64,000 nucleotides of DNA, taken from positions 62,001-126,000 of the forward strand of contig QZIR01000074.1 of NCBI GenBank assembly GCA_003604975.1, read 5' to 3'. A program made the translations under genes and the position numbers. The notes below the pieces were generated by a model. That model searched no databases, was not told the origin of the DNA, and worked only from the letters and a program-made list of their open reading frames with translations. Each line of letters opens with the position of its first letter. Position 1 is the stretch's first letter. Positions 42,805 through 52,368 of this stretch are shown piece by piece. Source of the DNA: Desulforudis sp. (GTDB taxonomy: Bacteria > Bacillota > Desulfotomaculia > Desulfotomaculales > Desulforudaceae).

Positions 42805-43074
42805 GTGTTCCCCACCGAAGAACTCATTGACCTGAGAGACAAGATCAGCGAGGACCTGATGCCCCAGTACCGGAAACTCCTGCGCGACCGCATGGACGAG
42901 CTTCAGGAACGCAACGCCAGCCCCTCGGAAGCAGTGAACGCCCTTGTGGACATCATGACTGTCTACGCGATCGACGTGTCGACCAACCTGCTGATCATCA
43001 ATAATGAGATGCTGTGGAAGACCCTGGCTGAGCAGGGCGTGGTTAAGGACGCTCCGGCCTCGGAAGCTGAATAA
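42805..43074 (+). CDS. Small uncharacterised helical protein
   Basis: The product has 89 residues and no family I recognise. It is almost wholly helical: residues 5-38 (IDLRDKISEDLMPQYRKLL) are amphipathic and charged, 40-60 moderately hydrophobic (VNALVDIMTVYAIDVS), with an acidic tail. No Cys, signal or membrane helix. The GTG at 42805 follows AATGAGGTG. It follows the FmdB-like gene and may be co-transcribed with it. Its last 112 bp overlap, antisense, the end of the Hint-domain gene. Confidence 0.6.
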   Translation: MFPTEELIDLRDKISEDLMPQYRKLLRDRMDELQERNASPSEAVNALVDIMTVYAIDVSTNLLIINNEMLWKTLAEQGVVKDAPASEAE

Positions 43075-43658
43075 CAAACCAGCTTCTCAAGGTCAATTTT
43101 GCCGGCCCGGCAGACGACTTCAAACCGAAGCTGGGTGAGCATCGCCGGTACGATGGGCGAGATCCCCTCAAACCGATCCCAGCCCCAGGCCTCCCGGGTG
43201 AGCTCCCGCAGCCAGTCATAGTCGGTGTGTTTTACAGGGTCCACGCAGGCCGTCTCGTGCAAGATCCCGGCGAGACTGTCCGGAGAGACGGAAGAGCCCG
43301 GCCCGACCTCGAGATAACGTAGTACGACCCCCAACCTGGCCTCCTGCGGCAGGACGTCAACTACTTGTCCACGGTCACTACAGGTCAACAGCGAATGCCC
43401 CTCCGCCAGTACGACGCTCTGTCCGGTAGCCAACCTGACCTCAACCAAGCAGGAGGGCCGTGTCTGCTCCCGGCAGGCCAACACGTCCCGGAGTCCAATC
43501 CTGGCCGTGACCCGGTCCAGGCTGAAGGCTTTAAAGCGCCGGGCAGTGAACTCCAAACCCAATTCCACGACAGAAATCCGCCGGACTCTACCCAGTTCAC
43601 CGTCACAGACCCACAGGCTTTCCATCCCGCTGATGCCGCAAACCGCCTTCTCCGACAC
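42963..43658 (-). CDS. Orphan intein-like (Hint) domain protein
   Basis: The product has about 231 residues. Residues 7-115 read as the N-terminal part of a Hint/intein splicing domain: a near-N-terminal Cys (AVCGISGMESLWVCDG), then GRVRRISVVELG (block A), and later CLVEVRLATGQSVVLAEGHSLLT, where the His at about 88 matches the block B Asn-x-x-His-type position; QEARLGVVLRYL follows. No LAGLIDADG endonuclease or block F/G splice end (His-Asn) is seen, so it is a partial or non-splicing Hint. The GTG at 43658 has GGGGGAT upstream and a promoter at 43699-43728. Its last 112 bp overlap the small gene antisense, which suggests truncation of the original 3' end. Confidence 0.6.
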   Translation of the reverse strand: MSEKAVCGISGMESLWVCDGELGRVRRISVVELGLEFTARRFKAFSLDRVTARIGLRDVLACREQTRPSCLVEVRLATGQSVVLAEGHSLLTCSDRGQVVDVLPQEARLGVVLRYLEVGPGSSVSPDSLAGILHETACVDPVKHTDYDWLRELTREAWGWDRFEGISPIVPAMLTQLRFEVVCRAGKIDLEKLVCYSASEAGASLTTPCSARVFHSISLLMISRLVDTSIA

Positions 43659-43698
43659 TAGCCCATCCCCCAACTGATCAACACTGGTTGTTTATTCC

Positions 43699-43728
43699 AT
43701 TGTATATCTCCGATTGTGCGGCAGACAA
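43699..43728 (-). promoter_or_regulatory. Candidate promoter of the Hint-domain gene
   Basis: TTGTCT (43723-43728), 18-base spacer, TACAAT (43699-43704) on the minus strand, about 41 bp before the chosen start and just after the ymxH terminator. Confidence 0.55.
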
Positions 43729-43754
43729 CAAAAATTGGCGCCATCGGAGGCGCC
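43726..43754 (-). terminator. Terminator after the PRC-barrel (YlmC/YmxH) gene
   Basis: On the minus strand GGCGCC pairs with GGCGCC (43737-43742 and 43749-43754) around a 6-base loop, followed by AATTTTTGTTG. Confidence 0.8.
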
Positions 43755-43781
43755 TAACCTAAGTCATCTACTACCCGGTGT

Positions 43782-44045
43782 CTAGCGGCGGGCGGAGAAA
43801 CGTTCACCGGCGTTGGGCACTTCCACCAGGATCACGTCAACCCCGATCTTGACGATTTTCTCCCACGGCACCACGATTTCCTCGTCCCGCCCGAAGAAGC
43901 CGAGCATTCGCGAAGAACCCGCCAATACGATCGCGCTGATCCGCCCATTTTCCAGGTCAAGGTCGATGTCCTTAATCAGGCCGAGCCTGCGCCCATCCTG
44001 TACGTTTACGATTTCGCGCATCCGTAAGTCCGAAATCTTGATCAT
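43782..44045 (-). CDS. ylmC: PRC-barrel protein, YlmC/YmxH sporulation family
   Basis: The product has 87 residues and is a single PRC-barrel: MIKISDLRMREIVNVQDGRRLGLIKDIDLD (in parts), then GRISAIVLAGSSRMLGFFGRDEEIVVPWEKIVKIG (in parts) are the YlmC/YmxH hallmarks. The family is found in all endospore formers, near sigG or divIVA, and has no known function. The ATG at 44045 follows GCGGGGTGA. It is divergent from the MCP-like gene and is followed by a terminator. Confidence 0.9.
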   Translation of the reverse strand: MIKISDLRMREIVNVQDGRRLGLIKDIDLDLENGRISAIVLAGSSRMLGFFGRDEEIVVPWEKIVKIGVDVILVEVPNAGERFSARR

Positions 44046-44147
44046 GTGGATCACCCCGCTAATATGGATATGCTCGACCACCTTAAAAAAGACAAGAAAT
44101 CCTAGTGGGCATAGGCCAAAAAACTGTACATCATGTCAATGGAACCA

Positions 44148-44156
44148 TGTTATAAT
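44148..44156 (+). promoter_or_regulatory. Extended -10 promoter of the MCP-like gene
   Basis: TG at 44148-44149 then TATAAT at 44151-44156: an extended -10, about 115 bp upstream of the chosen start. No clear -35. Confidence 0.5.
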
Positions 44157-44269
44157 TTTGTGAAAGATATCACTTTTGCCGGACTGAGGTGATGAAAGCC
44201 GTACGATGATTAAAGATCCCCCGTCTCACCGATTGACTGTCCGTGAATTGCTACGAGGAGGTGGGTTCC

Positions 44270-45874
44270 TTGAATATCCGGCAGAAGATCATGGTCAGTT
44301 ATCTGGCCGCATTCGTCTTCTTTGTGATTACCGGTCTCGTCGGGCTTACCGCGATGAACAGCATACAGCGCTCCTACGAAGATCTGATTGACAGTCGCGT
44401 AAACCTGGTCCGCGAGACCCAGGAAATGCTCCTGTCCTTCGAATATGAGGCTCTGATGGCCAGAACCTTTTACCTGACTGGTAAAGAAGAGTGGGAAGCC
44501 GAATACCGTAACCAGGCTCTTCGCACCGAGCAATCCCTGAAGCGTATTGAAAGCCGACTGACCAGCCAGGAAGAACACGTCCTATTCGCTCACCTTTCGC
44601 GTTCGATACTCTCCTTTACCACGGAATACGCTGATCCACTGATCGCAGTACGCAAGCAGGATGATCTGTCGGAGACCGAACGGATCGCGAGGATCATCGA
44701 AGCCACTATTGCCCAGAAGGGAACGGTACGCGGCATTATTCACCTGGGTGAGGACTTCGTAGACTACCAGCGAAACCTGATGAGCCAATCGGTGCAACAA
44801 AACGAGGCATGGGTAACCCGGATCCAGACAATCACTTCCATAATGGCCGCCCTTTGCCTTGTCCTCGGGCTCGGATTGGCCTGGTACCTGTCCCGAACCA
44901 TTGTGGAACCCGTGCGTCGGCTGGAAGAAGCCGCCACCAGGGTCGGTCAGGGAGACCTGTCGGCCGCGGGCTTGAATCTGAGCTCCCGGGATGAGGTGGG
45001 CCGGTTGTCCCGCTCTTTCTCCGCCATGGTCGATAACCTGCGACAACTGACCGGTCGGATCAGTACGACGGCACAGCAGATCGCCAAGCTAACCGGAGAC
45101 ATTAAAACCAATTCGGAATTGGCGGCCCACTCCTCAAGCCAGACCGCCAACGGGTTAATCAAGGCGTCCAGCAATATCCAGCAGCTGGCCGGAGCGGCAC
45201 GCAACGTCGCCGTGGCTTCCGACAAGGCCAGTGAACGGGCCCACCAGCTCGAGGAAATAGCAACGGGGTTCCTGGCCCAGATGGAGAAGAGCCGCCGGCT
45301 CACGGTCCGGGCGGGCGGCACCTTGCGCGAGCTGGAGGAAAAGCTGGAGAGCGTGGAGCAGGTCAACGAATTCGTCAAAGCCCTGGCCGAGCAGGCAACC
45401 CTGCTCGCCCGGAGGGCCGCCACCGAGATGGCGTTTGCGGATGGCCGCAAAACCCCGGATCCCGGAAACGAAGGAACGCGTAACTTCGTGGCCCTGGCCG
45501 GGGAGATGCACAGCCGGGCCAAAGACGCTATGGAGGCCACCAGAAACGTATCCAACCTCATCGACAGTGTCCAGGAACACGCCCGTGAAGCGGTATCCCT
45601 GGTGGACGAGGACTTCAAGATCATCTCCAGCGGTCACCAATTAGCGACCGAAACCGGCGAGTCCTTCCGCAGCATCATTGTCCAGGTCCAAACCCTGGCC
45701 CGCCAGATGCAGGAGGCGGCAGCCCTATCTGAGCAGATCGCCCGGAGTCTGGACAAGATCACTCTCCACACAGAAGAACAGAGCAACCTCAGTGAGCGGG
45801 CGGCGGTGGCGACGGAGACCTTGAACCGACTGGTAAACGAACTGGACCAGGCGATCGGTGCCTTCAAACACTAA
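44270..45874 (+). CDS. MCP-like transmembrane protein with degenerate signalling tip
   Basis: The product has 534 residues. Two membrane helices (about 9-29 and 188-208) enclose a helical outer domain, followed by HAMP (about 209-262, with PVRRLEEAATRVGQGDLS) and a long coiled coil (about 265-530) in MCP phase. The highly conserved hairpin tip of chemoreceptors (a near-invariant LALNAAIEAARAGE-type stretch) should lie at about residues 365-420 but reads FVKALAEQATLLARRAATEMAFADGRKTP, so the CheA/CheW contact is lost or changed, and the methylation sites are unclear. The TTG at 44270 is preceded by GAGGAGGTG, and the open frame to 44243 is not needed. It stands next to the sporulation block; function unknown. 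Confidence 0.8.
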   Translation: MNIRQKIMVSYLAAFVFFVITGLVGLTAMNSIQRSYEDLIDSRVNLVRETQEMLLSFEYEALMARTFYLTGKEEWEAEYRNQALRTEQSLKRIESRLTSQEEHVLFAHLSRSILSFTTEYADPLIAVRKQDDLSETERIARIIEATIAQKGTVRGIIHLGEDFVDYQRNLMSQSVQQNEAWVTRIQTITSIMAALCLVLGLGLAWYLSRTIVEPVRRLEEAATRVGQGDLSAAGLNLSSRDEVGRLSRSFSAMVDNLRQLTGRISTTAQQIAKLTGDIKTNSELAAHSSSQTANGLIKASSNIQQLAGAARNVAVASDKASERAHQLEEIATGFLAQMEKSRRLTVRAGGTLRELEEKLESVEQVNEFVKALAEQATLLARRAATEMAFADGRKTPDPGNEGTRNFVALAGEMHSRAKDAMEATRNVSNLIDSVQEHAREAVSLVDEDFKIISSGHQLATETGESFRSIIVQVQTLARQMQEAAALSEQIARSLDKITLHTEEQSNLSERAAVATETLNRLVNELDQAIGAFKH

Positions 45875-45965
45875 GGTTCGGCTAAACACAAAGAGACCAT
45901 TGACGAAGCTTGGCTCAAGGATTTCAATCTTCTCCGAGCGAACGACTTGCGTAGCGGCGTAAACT

Positions 45966-46006
45966 GAGAGGCCGTTTAAGGTGATCCCTTAAACGGCCTC
46001 TTCTTA
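45966..46006. terminator. Terminator between the MCP-like gene and spoIIR
   Basis: A perfect 13-bp stem (GAGGCCGTTTAAG with its complement, 45968-45980 and 45988-46000) and a 7-base loop, followed by TTCTTAT on the plus strand. It may serve both convergent genes. Confidence 0.85.
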
Positions 46007-46012
46007 TACCAT

Positions 46013-46588
46013 TTACGACCGGAGTCTTTCCCAGAGTTCCACGGCACGGAACTTCATCTCGAGGTGTACCGGTCCGTCCTTTTGCCAAGCCACAACCGCC
46101 TCTTCCCGGCTACCCTCACCGCTGTATACAAAACAGAGCGGGGGAAACAGCACACACCACCAGTTGGCGCCGTCTCCGTCACCCAAGACGATGCGTACGG
46201 CCTGGTACTTGCCCTCCGGCAGTACCAGACTACCGTACTCCCTGACCGGGAAATCAAAGGTGCCGAAAACGACCTGCACCGGGTAAGCATGCCCTGAGGC
46301 TGCGGTCTCCTGGATCAAGTCCAGGTTCTCGAGCACGAATTCCCGGGCCTCGTCAACATTCTTTAGTTCGCCAAGTTTTGGGCGCAGGGTCTCGGTGACG
46401 GCATCCCGTACCTGCTGTTTTAATGCCTGGTCGGCTTCGGAGTCACTGTTCGGTATTACGTGCAACCGGATCAGGTTGTCCCGATTATAAGCCTCAACCG
46501 CCCGGGCCTGCCATCCAAATAAACCGCTCCCGATAATGGCCAAACCGATTACGGTTACTCCCGCATACAATAGTCTCTTGCTGATCAT
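46013..46588 (-). CDS. spoIIR: Stage II sporulation protein R
   Basis: The product has 191 residues. An N-terminal anchor or signal (about 5-25) precedes the outer domain, with YNRDNLIRLHVIPNSDSEADQALKQQVRDAV (in parts), the hallmark of SpoIIR, then YPVQVVFGTFDFPVREYGSLVLPEGKYQAVRIVLG and WWCVLFPPLCFV (with the family Cys). SpoIIR is secreted from the forespore and triggers SpoIIGA in the mother cell to process SigE. The ATG at 46588 follows AAAGGGGAAAA. It lies just after sigG, close to its targets spoIIGA and sigE. Confidence 0.93.
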   Translation of the reverse strand: MISKRLLYAGVTVIGLAIIGSGLFGWQARAVEAYNRDNLIRLHVIPNSDSEADQALKQQVRDAVTETLRPKLGELKNVDEAREFVLENLDLIQETAASGHAYPVQVVFGTFDFPVREYGSLVLPEGKYQAVRIVLGDGDGANWWCVLFPPLCFVYSGEGSREEAVVAWQKDGPVHLEMKFRAVELWERLRS

Positions 46589-46622
46589 CTTGATTTTCCC
46601 CTTTTAGGGGGTCCTTTCGGTT

Positions 46623-47393
46623 TCAAATGTATTTACGCATGTGATTCAGGGCGGCCTTTTCCAGCCTGGATACCTGAGCCTGTGAAATCCCAATCTCTTC
46701 GGCCACTTCCATCTGGGTCTTGCCTTCAAAGAACCGCAGGGTCAGGATCATTTTCTCCCTCTGGCTCAGACGCCTGAGGGCATCCCTAATCGCAATCCCT
46801 TCGAGCCAATTCGCATCCTGGTTCTTTTCGTCCGAGATCTGGTCCATGACGAAGATCGGATCGCCCCCGTCGTGATAAATTGGTTCAAAGAGCGATAACG
46901 GTTCCTGAATCGCGTCCAGGGCGAAGACGATATCCTCCCTGGGGATATTCAGTTCTGCGGCAATCTCACTAACCGAAGGCTCACGTGAAAACCGGTTGGC
47001 CAGGTTGTCCCTGATCTGGAGCGCCTTGTACGCCACATCCCTGAGAGACCGGGAAACCCGGATCGGGTTGTTGTCGCGCAGGTAGCGCCTGATCTCACCG
47101 ATGATCATTGGAACCGCGTAGGTTGAGAACTTAACGTTCTGGCTCAGGTCAAAGTTGTCGATGGCCTTGATCAGCCCGATACACCCGACCTGAAACAGGT
47201 CGTCCACGTACTCGCCCCGGTTTGTGAACCGCTGAATCACACTCAATACCAGTCTCAGGTTGCCGCTCATCAACTTGATCCGTGCGGTCGGATCTCCGGC
47301 TTGCATTTCCTCGAACAACCGGCGCATTTCGCTTGAGGTCAGAACGGGAAGTTTCGACGTGTTGACGCCGCAGATCTCAACCTTATTCACCAA
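46623..47393 (-). CDS. sigG: RNA polymerase forespore sigma factor SigG
   Basis: The product has 256 residues. It is a sigma-70 without region 1.1: NKVEICGVNTSKLPVLTSSEM is the SigG/SigF N-terminus, region 2 has QRFTNRGEYVDDLFQVGCIGLIKAIDNFD (in parts) and KFSTYAVPMIIGEIRRYLRD, and region 4 has LRFFEGKTQMEVAEEIGISQAQVSRLEK. It turns on late forespore genes. It starts with TTG 47393 or GTG 47390 after AGGAGG. It follows sigE as in Bacillus. Its GTG/TTG starts fit the SigF-dependent weakly translated sigG of Bacillus. Confidence 0.95.
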   Translation of the reverse strand: MVNKVEICGVNTSKLPVLTSSEMRRLFEEMQAGDPTARIKLMSGNLRLVLSVIQRFTNRGEYVDDLFQVGCIGLIKAIDNFDLSQNVKFSTYAVPMIIGEIRRYLRDNNPIRVSRSLRDVAYKALQIRDNLANRFSREPSVSEIAAELNIPREDIVFALDAIQEPLSLFEPIYHDGGDPIFVMDQISDEKNQDANWLEGIAIRDALRRLSQREKMILTLRFFEGKTQMEVAEEIGISQAQVSRLEKAALNHMRKYI

Positions 47394-47495
47394 ACTAAAC
47401 GGCCTCCTGTACGGGCATTGTTGATCTCATTATTACCGCCGCTTTTCGGGCTTATACGTTGGCTGTTAGCGCGGGGCATGGCGTTTCATGGCAGT

Positions 47496-47530
47496 AAAAA
47501 AGCACCCTCGATGTTTCGAGAGTGCTTTTT
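47496..47530 (-). terminator. Terminator between sigE and sigG
   Basis: AAAAAAGCACTCTCGA and TCGAGGGTGCTTTTTT pair (47496-47510 and 47516-47530, one mismatch) around a 5-base loop with T-runs on both strands. It separates sigE from sigG, so sigG needs its own promoter. Confidence 0.85.
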
Positions 47531-47584
47531 ATGATCCTTGTTGTTATACGGTTGCAGGCTTAAGCCCTGGTCCGCTACGGCCTA

Positions 47585-48322
47585 TTATCCAAAGCGGTAC
47601 ATCTCTTTCTTAAGCCGCTTGATGATGCGCTTCTCCAGTCTGGAAATGTAGGACTGGGAGATACCCAGCATGTCGGCCACTTCTTTCTGCGTCTTCTCGG
47701 TCCCATTGTTTAGCCCGAAGCGAAGCTCCATAATGTTACGTTCCCGTCCGGAGAGCTTTTGCAGGGCCAGTCGCAGGAGCTTACGGTCCACTTCCTCCTC
47801 CAGATTCTTGCAGATCACGTCATTCTCCGTGCCCAGGACATCGGACAGGAGCAGTTCATTACCGTCCCAATCAATGTTGAGCGGTTCTTCAAAGGAGATT
47901 TCGCTGCGAGTCTTGCTGTTGCGGCGCAGGTACATCAGGATCTCGTTCTCGATGCAGCGCGAAGCGTAGGTGGCCAGTTTAATTCGCTTACAGGGGTCAA
48001 AGGTGTTGACCGCCTTGATCAGGCCGATCGTACCGATCGACACCAGGTCCTCAATGCCCACTCCCGTGTTTTCAAACTTACGGCCGATATAGACGACCAG
48101 GCGCAGGTTCCGTTCAATCAGGGTACTGCGCACGTTCAGATCACCCGACTCCAGGCGGAGGATCAGGTCGGCTTCCTCGTCGACAGAGAGAGGCGGCGGC
48201 AGGACCTCGCTGCTGCCCACATAGTGAACTTCGGGACGATACCCTAACCGGAACAGCAGCTTCAACACCAGCAAACGTGTTTTCCACCTGATCCTGGCCA
48301 ACCTGCCCAAGCAGCACACCAC
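47585..48322 (-). CDS. sigE: RNA polymerase mother-cell sigma factor precursor (pro-SigE)
   Basis: The product has 245 residues. The first 35 are a basic, hydrophobic pro-sequence ([19 protein letters not shown]) cut by SpoIIGA, followed by [16 protein letters not shown], the typical region around the cleavage site. Region 2 has [35 protein letters not shown] (in parts), and region 4 has [32 protein letters not shown] (in parts). It switches on early mother-cell sporulation genes. The start at GTG 48322 has a weak ribosome site, and a TTG nearby is possible. spoIIGA lies directly upstream. Confidence 0.94.
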   Translation of the reverse strand: MVCCLGRLARIRWKTRLLVLKLLFRLGYRPEVHYVGSSEVLPPPLSVDEEADLILRLESGDLNVRSTLIERNLRLVVYIGRKFENTGVGIEDLVSIGTIGLIKAVNTFDPCKRIKLATYASRCIENEILMYLRRNSKTRSEISFEEPLNIDWDGNELLLSDVLGTENDVICKNLEEEVDRKLLRLALQKLSGRERNIMELRFGLNNGTEKTQKEVADMLGISQSYISRLEKRIIKRLKKEMYRFG

Positions 48323-48338
48323 CCATCTAGTTAGTCAT

Positions 48339-49265
48339 TCAAGCAATACCCGGTAACGACTCAAGGAGACTCGGGCTCAAGAGGGCCCGATAATCGTCAG
48401 TGTCACTCAGCTTCCGGTTGTACAGGGCGACCACGACCCGGTCGACTGTAACCAACTCCCCACCGTGCACCAGCTCGACCTTATCCGGACGGAAGCCCAC
48501 CAGCATCCCGCCGCTTTTCCCGAGGGAACGGTATGGGATCAGCCTTAGCCGGGTCGCCCACCGGTGATCTTGCACTGCATCCAGTAGCGCACCGGGGTCC
48601 GGTTCATCCTTGCTTTCCAGCAAATCACGTAACTCGACCGGCAGGGCGTCCCTGACCACCGCCAGTTCCACCACGATCACTGGCTGCTGCGTCAGAGGGT
48701 CCGAGAGCTGATTTCCGGTATCCATCAGTGCTGTGAAGGTAAGCCGTTTCCCGTAGATCGTCAACACCACGGGCACGTTCAAGAGGCTTTTCACCAAGCG
48801 CTGCCTGAGGTAGGCGCTCCCGATCCGACCGACCACCCAGGTGATAGCCAGGGTGGACAACACCGCTGGCCAAAAGTAGTGGCTCGGGAAGTCGGAAATG
48901 CCCGGATACGCCTGGTATGAAGTACTGCCTCCCAGGAAAAAGCCCACACCAAAAACGAGCCCGCCCATAGAGAAAGAGGCCAGGTAAAATATTAAAAGGG
49001 CGACAGCAAGCTTTCGTACCGGAGCAGGTGCGAAAGCTACGGCCACCATCAGGAGCGAAACGATGATCTTTGCCAAAATACCACCGAGATAGCCAACAGC
49101 CGGGAAAAACAGTACCAGGGCATAGAGTGCACCTAACCCTGCGGCCAAGGCCAGTCTCCACTTTGGACTCGTCAGGCGCCCGAAGCGGGCAGTGACCCAG
49201 AGGATGGCGAAGTTCATCAGCCAGTTGCCCAGGAAAACCTCGTCCAGATAAACGGTGTAGGTCAC
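48339..49265 (-). CDS. spoIIGA: Sporulation sigma-E processing peptidase SpoIIGA
   Basis: The product has 308 residues. Five N-terminal helices (about 10-155) are followed by an aspartic-protease-like domain whose active motif is ALMDTGNQLSDPL (Asp about residue 181), as in SpoIIGA. It is the membrane-embedded protease that cuts pro-SigE once SpoIIR reaches it. The GTG at 49265 is preceded by GGGGGCAAG. It starts upstream of sigE and ends 16 bp before it; they form one operon. Confidence 0.93.
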   Translation of the reverse strand: MTYTVYLDEVFLGNWLMNFAILWVTARFGRLTSPKWRLALAAGLGALYALVLFFPAVGYLGGILAKIIVSLLMVAVAFAPAPVRKLAVALLIFYLASFSMGGLVFGVGFFLGGSTSYQAYPGISDFPSHYFWPAVLSTLAITWVVGRIGSAYLRQRLVKSLLNVPVVLTIYGKRLTFTALMDTGNQLSDPLTQQPVIVVELAVVRDALPVELRDLLESKDEPDPGALLDAVQDHRWATRLRLIPYRSLGKSGGMLVGFRPDKVELVHGGELVTVDRVVVALYNRKLSDTDDYRALLSPSLLESLPGIA

Positions 49266-49321
49266 GCCAGGCTTGCCCCCTGTTTTGCTACCATTATATG
49301 GCCGGGGCTGGATTTTATGAC

Positions 49322-49360
49322 AAAAGAAAAACCCTGGCTATAATTATACCGGCCAGGGTC
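49322..49360 (-). terminator. Terminator after ftsZ
   Basis: On the minus strand ACCCTGGC and GCCAGGGT pair around a 13-base loop, followed by TTTTTCTTTTG. Confidence 0.8.
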
Positions 49361-49415
49361 GAAAATCCTTGTCAGTTATTGGTATAGCTGGCACACATTA
49401 TTGGACTTGTTTTGT

Positions 49416-50480
<1,065 letters not shown>

Positions 50481-50582
50481 GAGTCTTTCCTCCTTATTGG
50501 GGGGGTAGCAACTACCATGATCACACTTAAACAGTAAAATTCAACATCAGGTCGCCTTTTCCTTTGTTGGTTAACTAAAAAA

Positions 50583-50927
50583 TTATGCGCGTTTGAAGAG
50601 GTGACGCCGGATAATACCAAGGTTCTGGAACAGGCGGACACCAAAAGCCACCACCGCTGCAATGTAGATCTCCACACCCAAGCGGTCTCCGATAAAGACC
50701 AGCAGGGCGGCCATTAAGGCGTTACCCACAAAACCGGACAGGAAGACCACGTTGTCAAATTTATCATCCATCGCCGCGCGGATACCGCCGAACACTGAGT
50801 CCAGAGCGGCTAGCACGGCGATACCCAGATACTTGCCGTAGGCAGCGGGTATAAAGAGCGGAATGTTCCAGCCGATGGCAATCCCCACCAAGAGCCCAAT
50901 GATGGCAACCCAGATACTCAGCGCCAC
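50583..50927 (-). CDS. sbp: Small basic protein Sbp (DUF1290)
   Basis: The product has 114 residues with three membrane helices and basic ends: AIIGLLVGIAIGWNIPLFIPAAYGKYLGIA (in parts) and DSVFGGIRAAMDDKFDN are the DUF1290 marks. The gene stands between ftsQ and ftsZ in most Firmicutes; its role is unknown, though tied to the division cluster. GTG 50927 follows AGGAGA. Confidence 0.92.
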   Translation of the reverse strand: MALSIWVAIIGLLVGIAIGWNIPLFIPAAYGKYLGIAVLAALDSVFGGIRAAMDDKFDNVVFLSGFVGNALMAALLVFIGDRLGVEIYIAAVVAFGVRLFQNLGIIRRHLFKRA

Positions 50928-50930
50928 AGT

Positions 50931-51644
50931 CTAGTCTCCTTCCTTATACGGCCTCGCGTACTCCAGACGGACCGTTCCCTGGTAAGCAGGGATGATCAGC
51001 TCCTCCAGGACTTCAATCTGGACGTCGATACCCCAGTCTCTCAATGTTTCCACCAGGCCACCGGGCAGTTCGAGCATACTGTGCAAGACCACAGGGTCAC
51101 CCACCGCCTGGACCTGATAAGGCGGTGAGATACGCGTCAGATTGACGTTGACGAACGGTCCGGCCAGGCGAATCTCGCTAGTGCCCATCAGCCGCTGGCC
51201 GTTTACCGCGATGGCCTCGGCACCGGCGCCGCGCAGTTCATTTACCAACCGTACCAGTTCCTCGTCCCTGATCGCAAACAGCGCAACATCTTCAGTGGGC
51301 TGTTCGGCCCGCTGGACGTTTTGCAAGATGATCTCCACCCCCGGTCCGGCCACGGCGGTCAAACCGGCTAGTACCCGGTGTTTCTCAATTTCGTTGATGA
51401 TTGCTCCCTCGGCCTGGGCGATACCCTGCCTGGCCGTCATTACCCGTTCCTCCAGGTCGGCCACGTCTAGGGCGAGGTTGTTCTTTTCCTTACGTAACTC
51501 GGACAGATCGTTGGTCAGTTCTCTAGCCCGTTCACCCGACGCCACCGCGGGTTGGGGCTCACTGCTCACCCTGAACTGAAGCGCCAGCAGGACACCCAGG
51601 ATAAGCGCCACAACAGCAATGGAGGCGTGCCTCTTCCCTCTCAT
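50931..51644 (-). CDS. DUF881 family protein (second copy)
   Basis: The product has 237 residues. A signal-anchor helix (about 7-28) is followed by a coiled coil (about 38-75, rich in E, L and R) and the DUF881 fold: VAGPGVEIILQN, ELRGAGAEAIAVNGQRLM and VNLTRISPPYQVQAVGDP. DUF881 proteins have no known function; their place between ftsQ and ftsZ suggests a divisome role outside the membrane. The ATG at 51644 overlaps the first DUF881 gene by one base. Confidence 0.88.
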   Translation of the reverse strand: MRGKRHASIAVVALILGVLLALQFRVSSEPQPAVASGERARELTNDLSELRKEKNNLALDVADLEERVMTARQGIAQAEGAIINEIEKHRVLAGLTAVAGPGVEIILQNVQRAEQPTEDVALFAIRDEELVRLVNELRGAGAEAIAVNGQRLMGTSEIRLAGPFVNVNLTRISPPYQVQAVGDPVVLHSMLELPGGLVETLRDWGIDVQIEVLEELIIPAYQGTVRLEYARPYKEGD

Positions 51645-52360
51645 CACTGTGTCACCCCCTCACCCGCCGGACGGGCATGGCGCCACCCGGTAGGGCCAGT
51701 GTAGGCTGGTACAATAACCTTGTTTATCTTCTTGACCGAAGCCTGAATATTAAAGAACTCCAGTGTCTCCAGCACCCCGCCCTTCATCTTGAGTGCAGCG
51801 GTCATTGTCTCCGGGTTCCCGACCGCGGTGATGACGTAAGGGGGGGTCAGGCGCTTGGTCTTGTTGACCAATACCGTCGGGCCGATGCAGCGTACCTCGC
51901 TGCTGGCGATCAGACGCTCACCATTGATCGCCAGAGCCTCGGCACCTGCTGCTCTGAGTTCATTAAGCACTTTTAACAGGTCTTCATCATGCAGGATGTA
52001 CAGGTTCGCATTCTGGCCCGGCTGCAGTGCCATCGGACTGTCGTTGAGCGTCACCTCGATACCGGGACCGGTCACGGGCAGCAGCCCGGCCTGCATCCGC
52101 ACCAGTTCTAGTTCGCTGCGCAGCCGGTCGTGCCTGGTCAGGGACGCAATCTCGTCCAACTCTTTGCGTAGTTCATCGATCCGGTCCCTGAGCGCATCAC
52201 GCTTCTCGGCAGTCTGTTCGACCTCAGCCGTCAACTGGCGGATCCGCTCCACACTGGTATTAGCGATATTCTCTCTGGTGACCCTAAACTGCATGCTCAA
52301 CATCAGGCCGAAGAGAAGGCCCACGACAATCAGCGCCATGTATGATTTCTTTCCGGTCAA
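51644..52360 (-). CDS. DUF881 family protein (first copy)
   Basis: The product has about 238 residues. It has the same build as its neighbour: an N-terminal anchor, a coiled coil (about 33-75) and the fold with VTGPGIEVTLNDSPMA, ELRAAGAEALAINGERLI and VNKTKRLTPPYVITAVGNP. The two copies share perhaps a third of their residues and end in similar tails, so they arose by duplication. The TTG at 52360 has GGGAGGAG 10 bases upstream and skips the overlapping GTG at 52372. It follows ftsQ directly. Confidence 0.85.
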   Translation of the reverse strand: MTGKKSYMALIVVGLLFGLMLSMQFRVTRENIANTSVERIRQLTAEVEQTAEKRDALRDRIDELRKELDEIASLTRHDRLRSELELVRMQAGLLPVTGPGIEVTLNDSPMALQPGQNANLYILHDEDLLKVLNELRAAGAEALAINGERLIASSEVRCIGPTVLVNKTKRLTPPYVITAVGNPETMTAALKMKGGVLETLEFFNIQASVKKINKVIVPAYTGPTGWRHARPAGEGVTQ

Positions 52361-52368
52361 AGGGCCTC

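Noticed and set aside
44095-44145. TTGACA on the minus strand upstream of ylmC
   Set aside because: No acceptable -10 lies 16-18 bases away; ylmC is probably read from a sporulation-type promoter that I cannot define.
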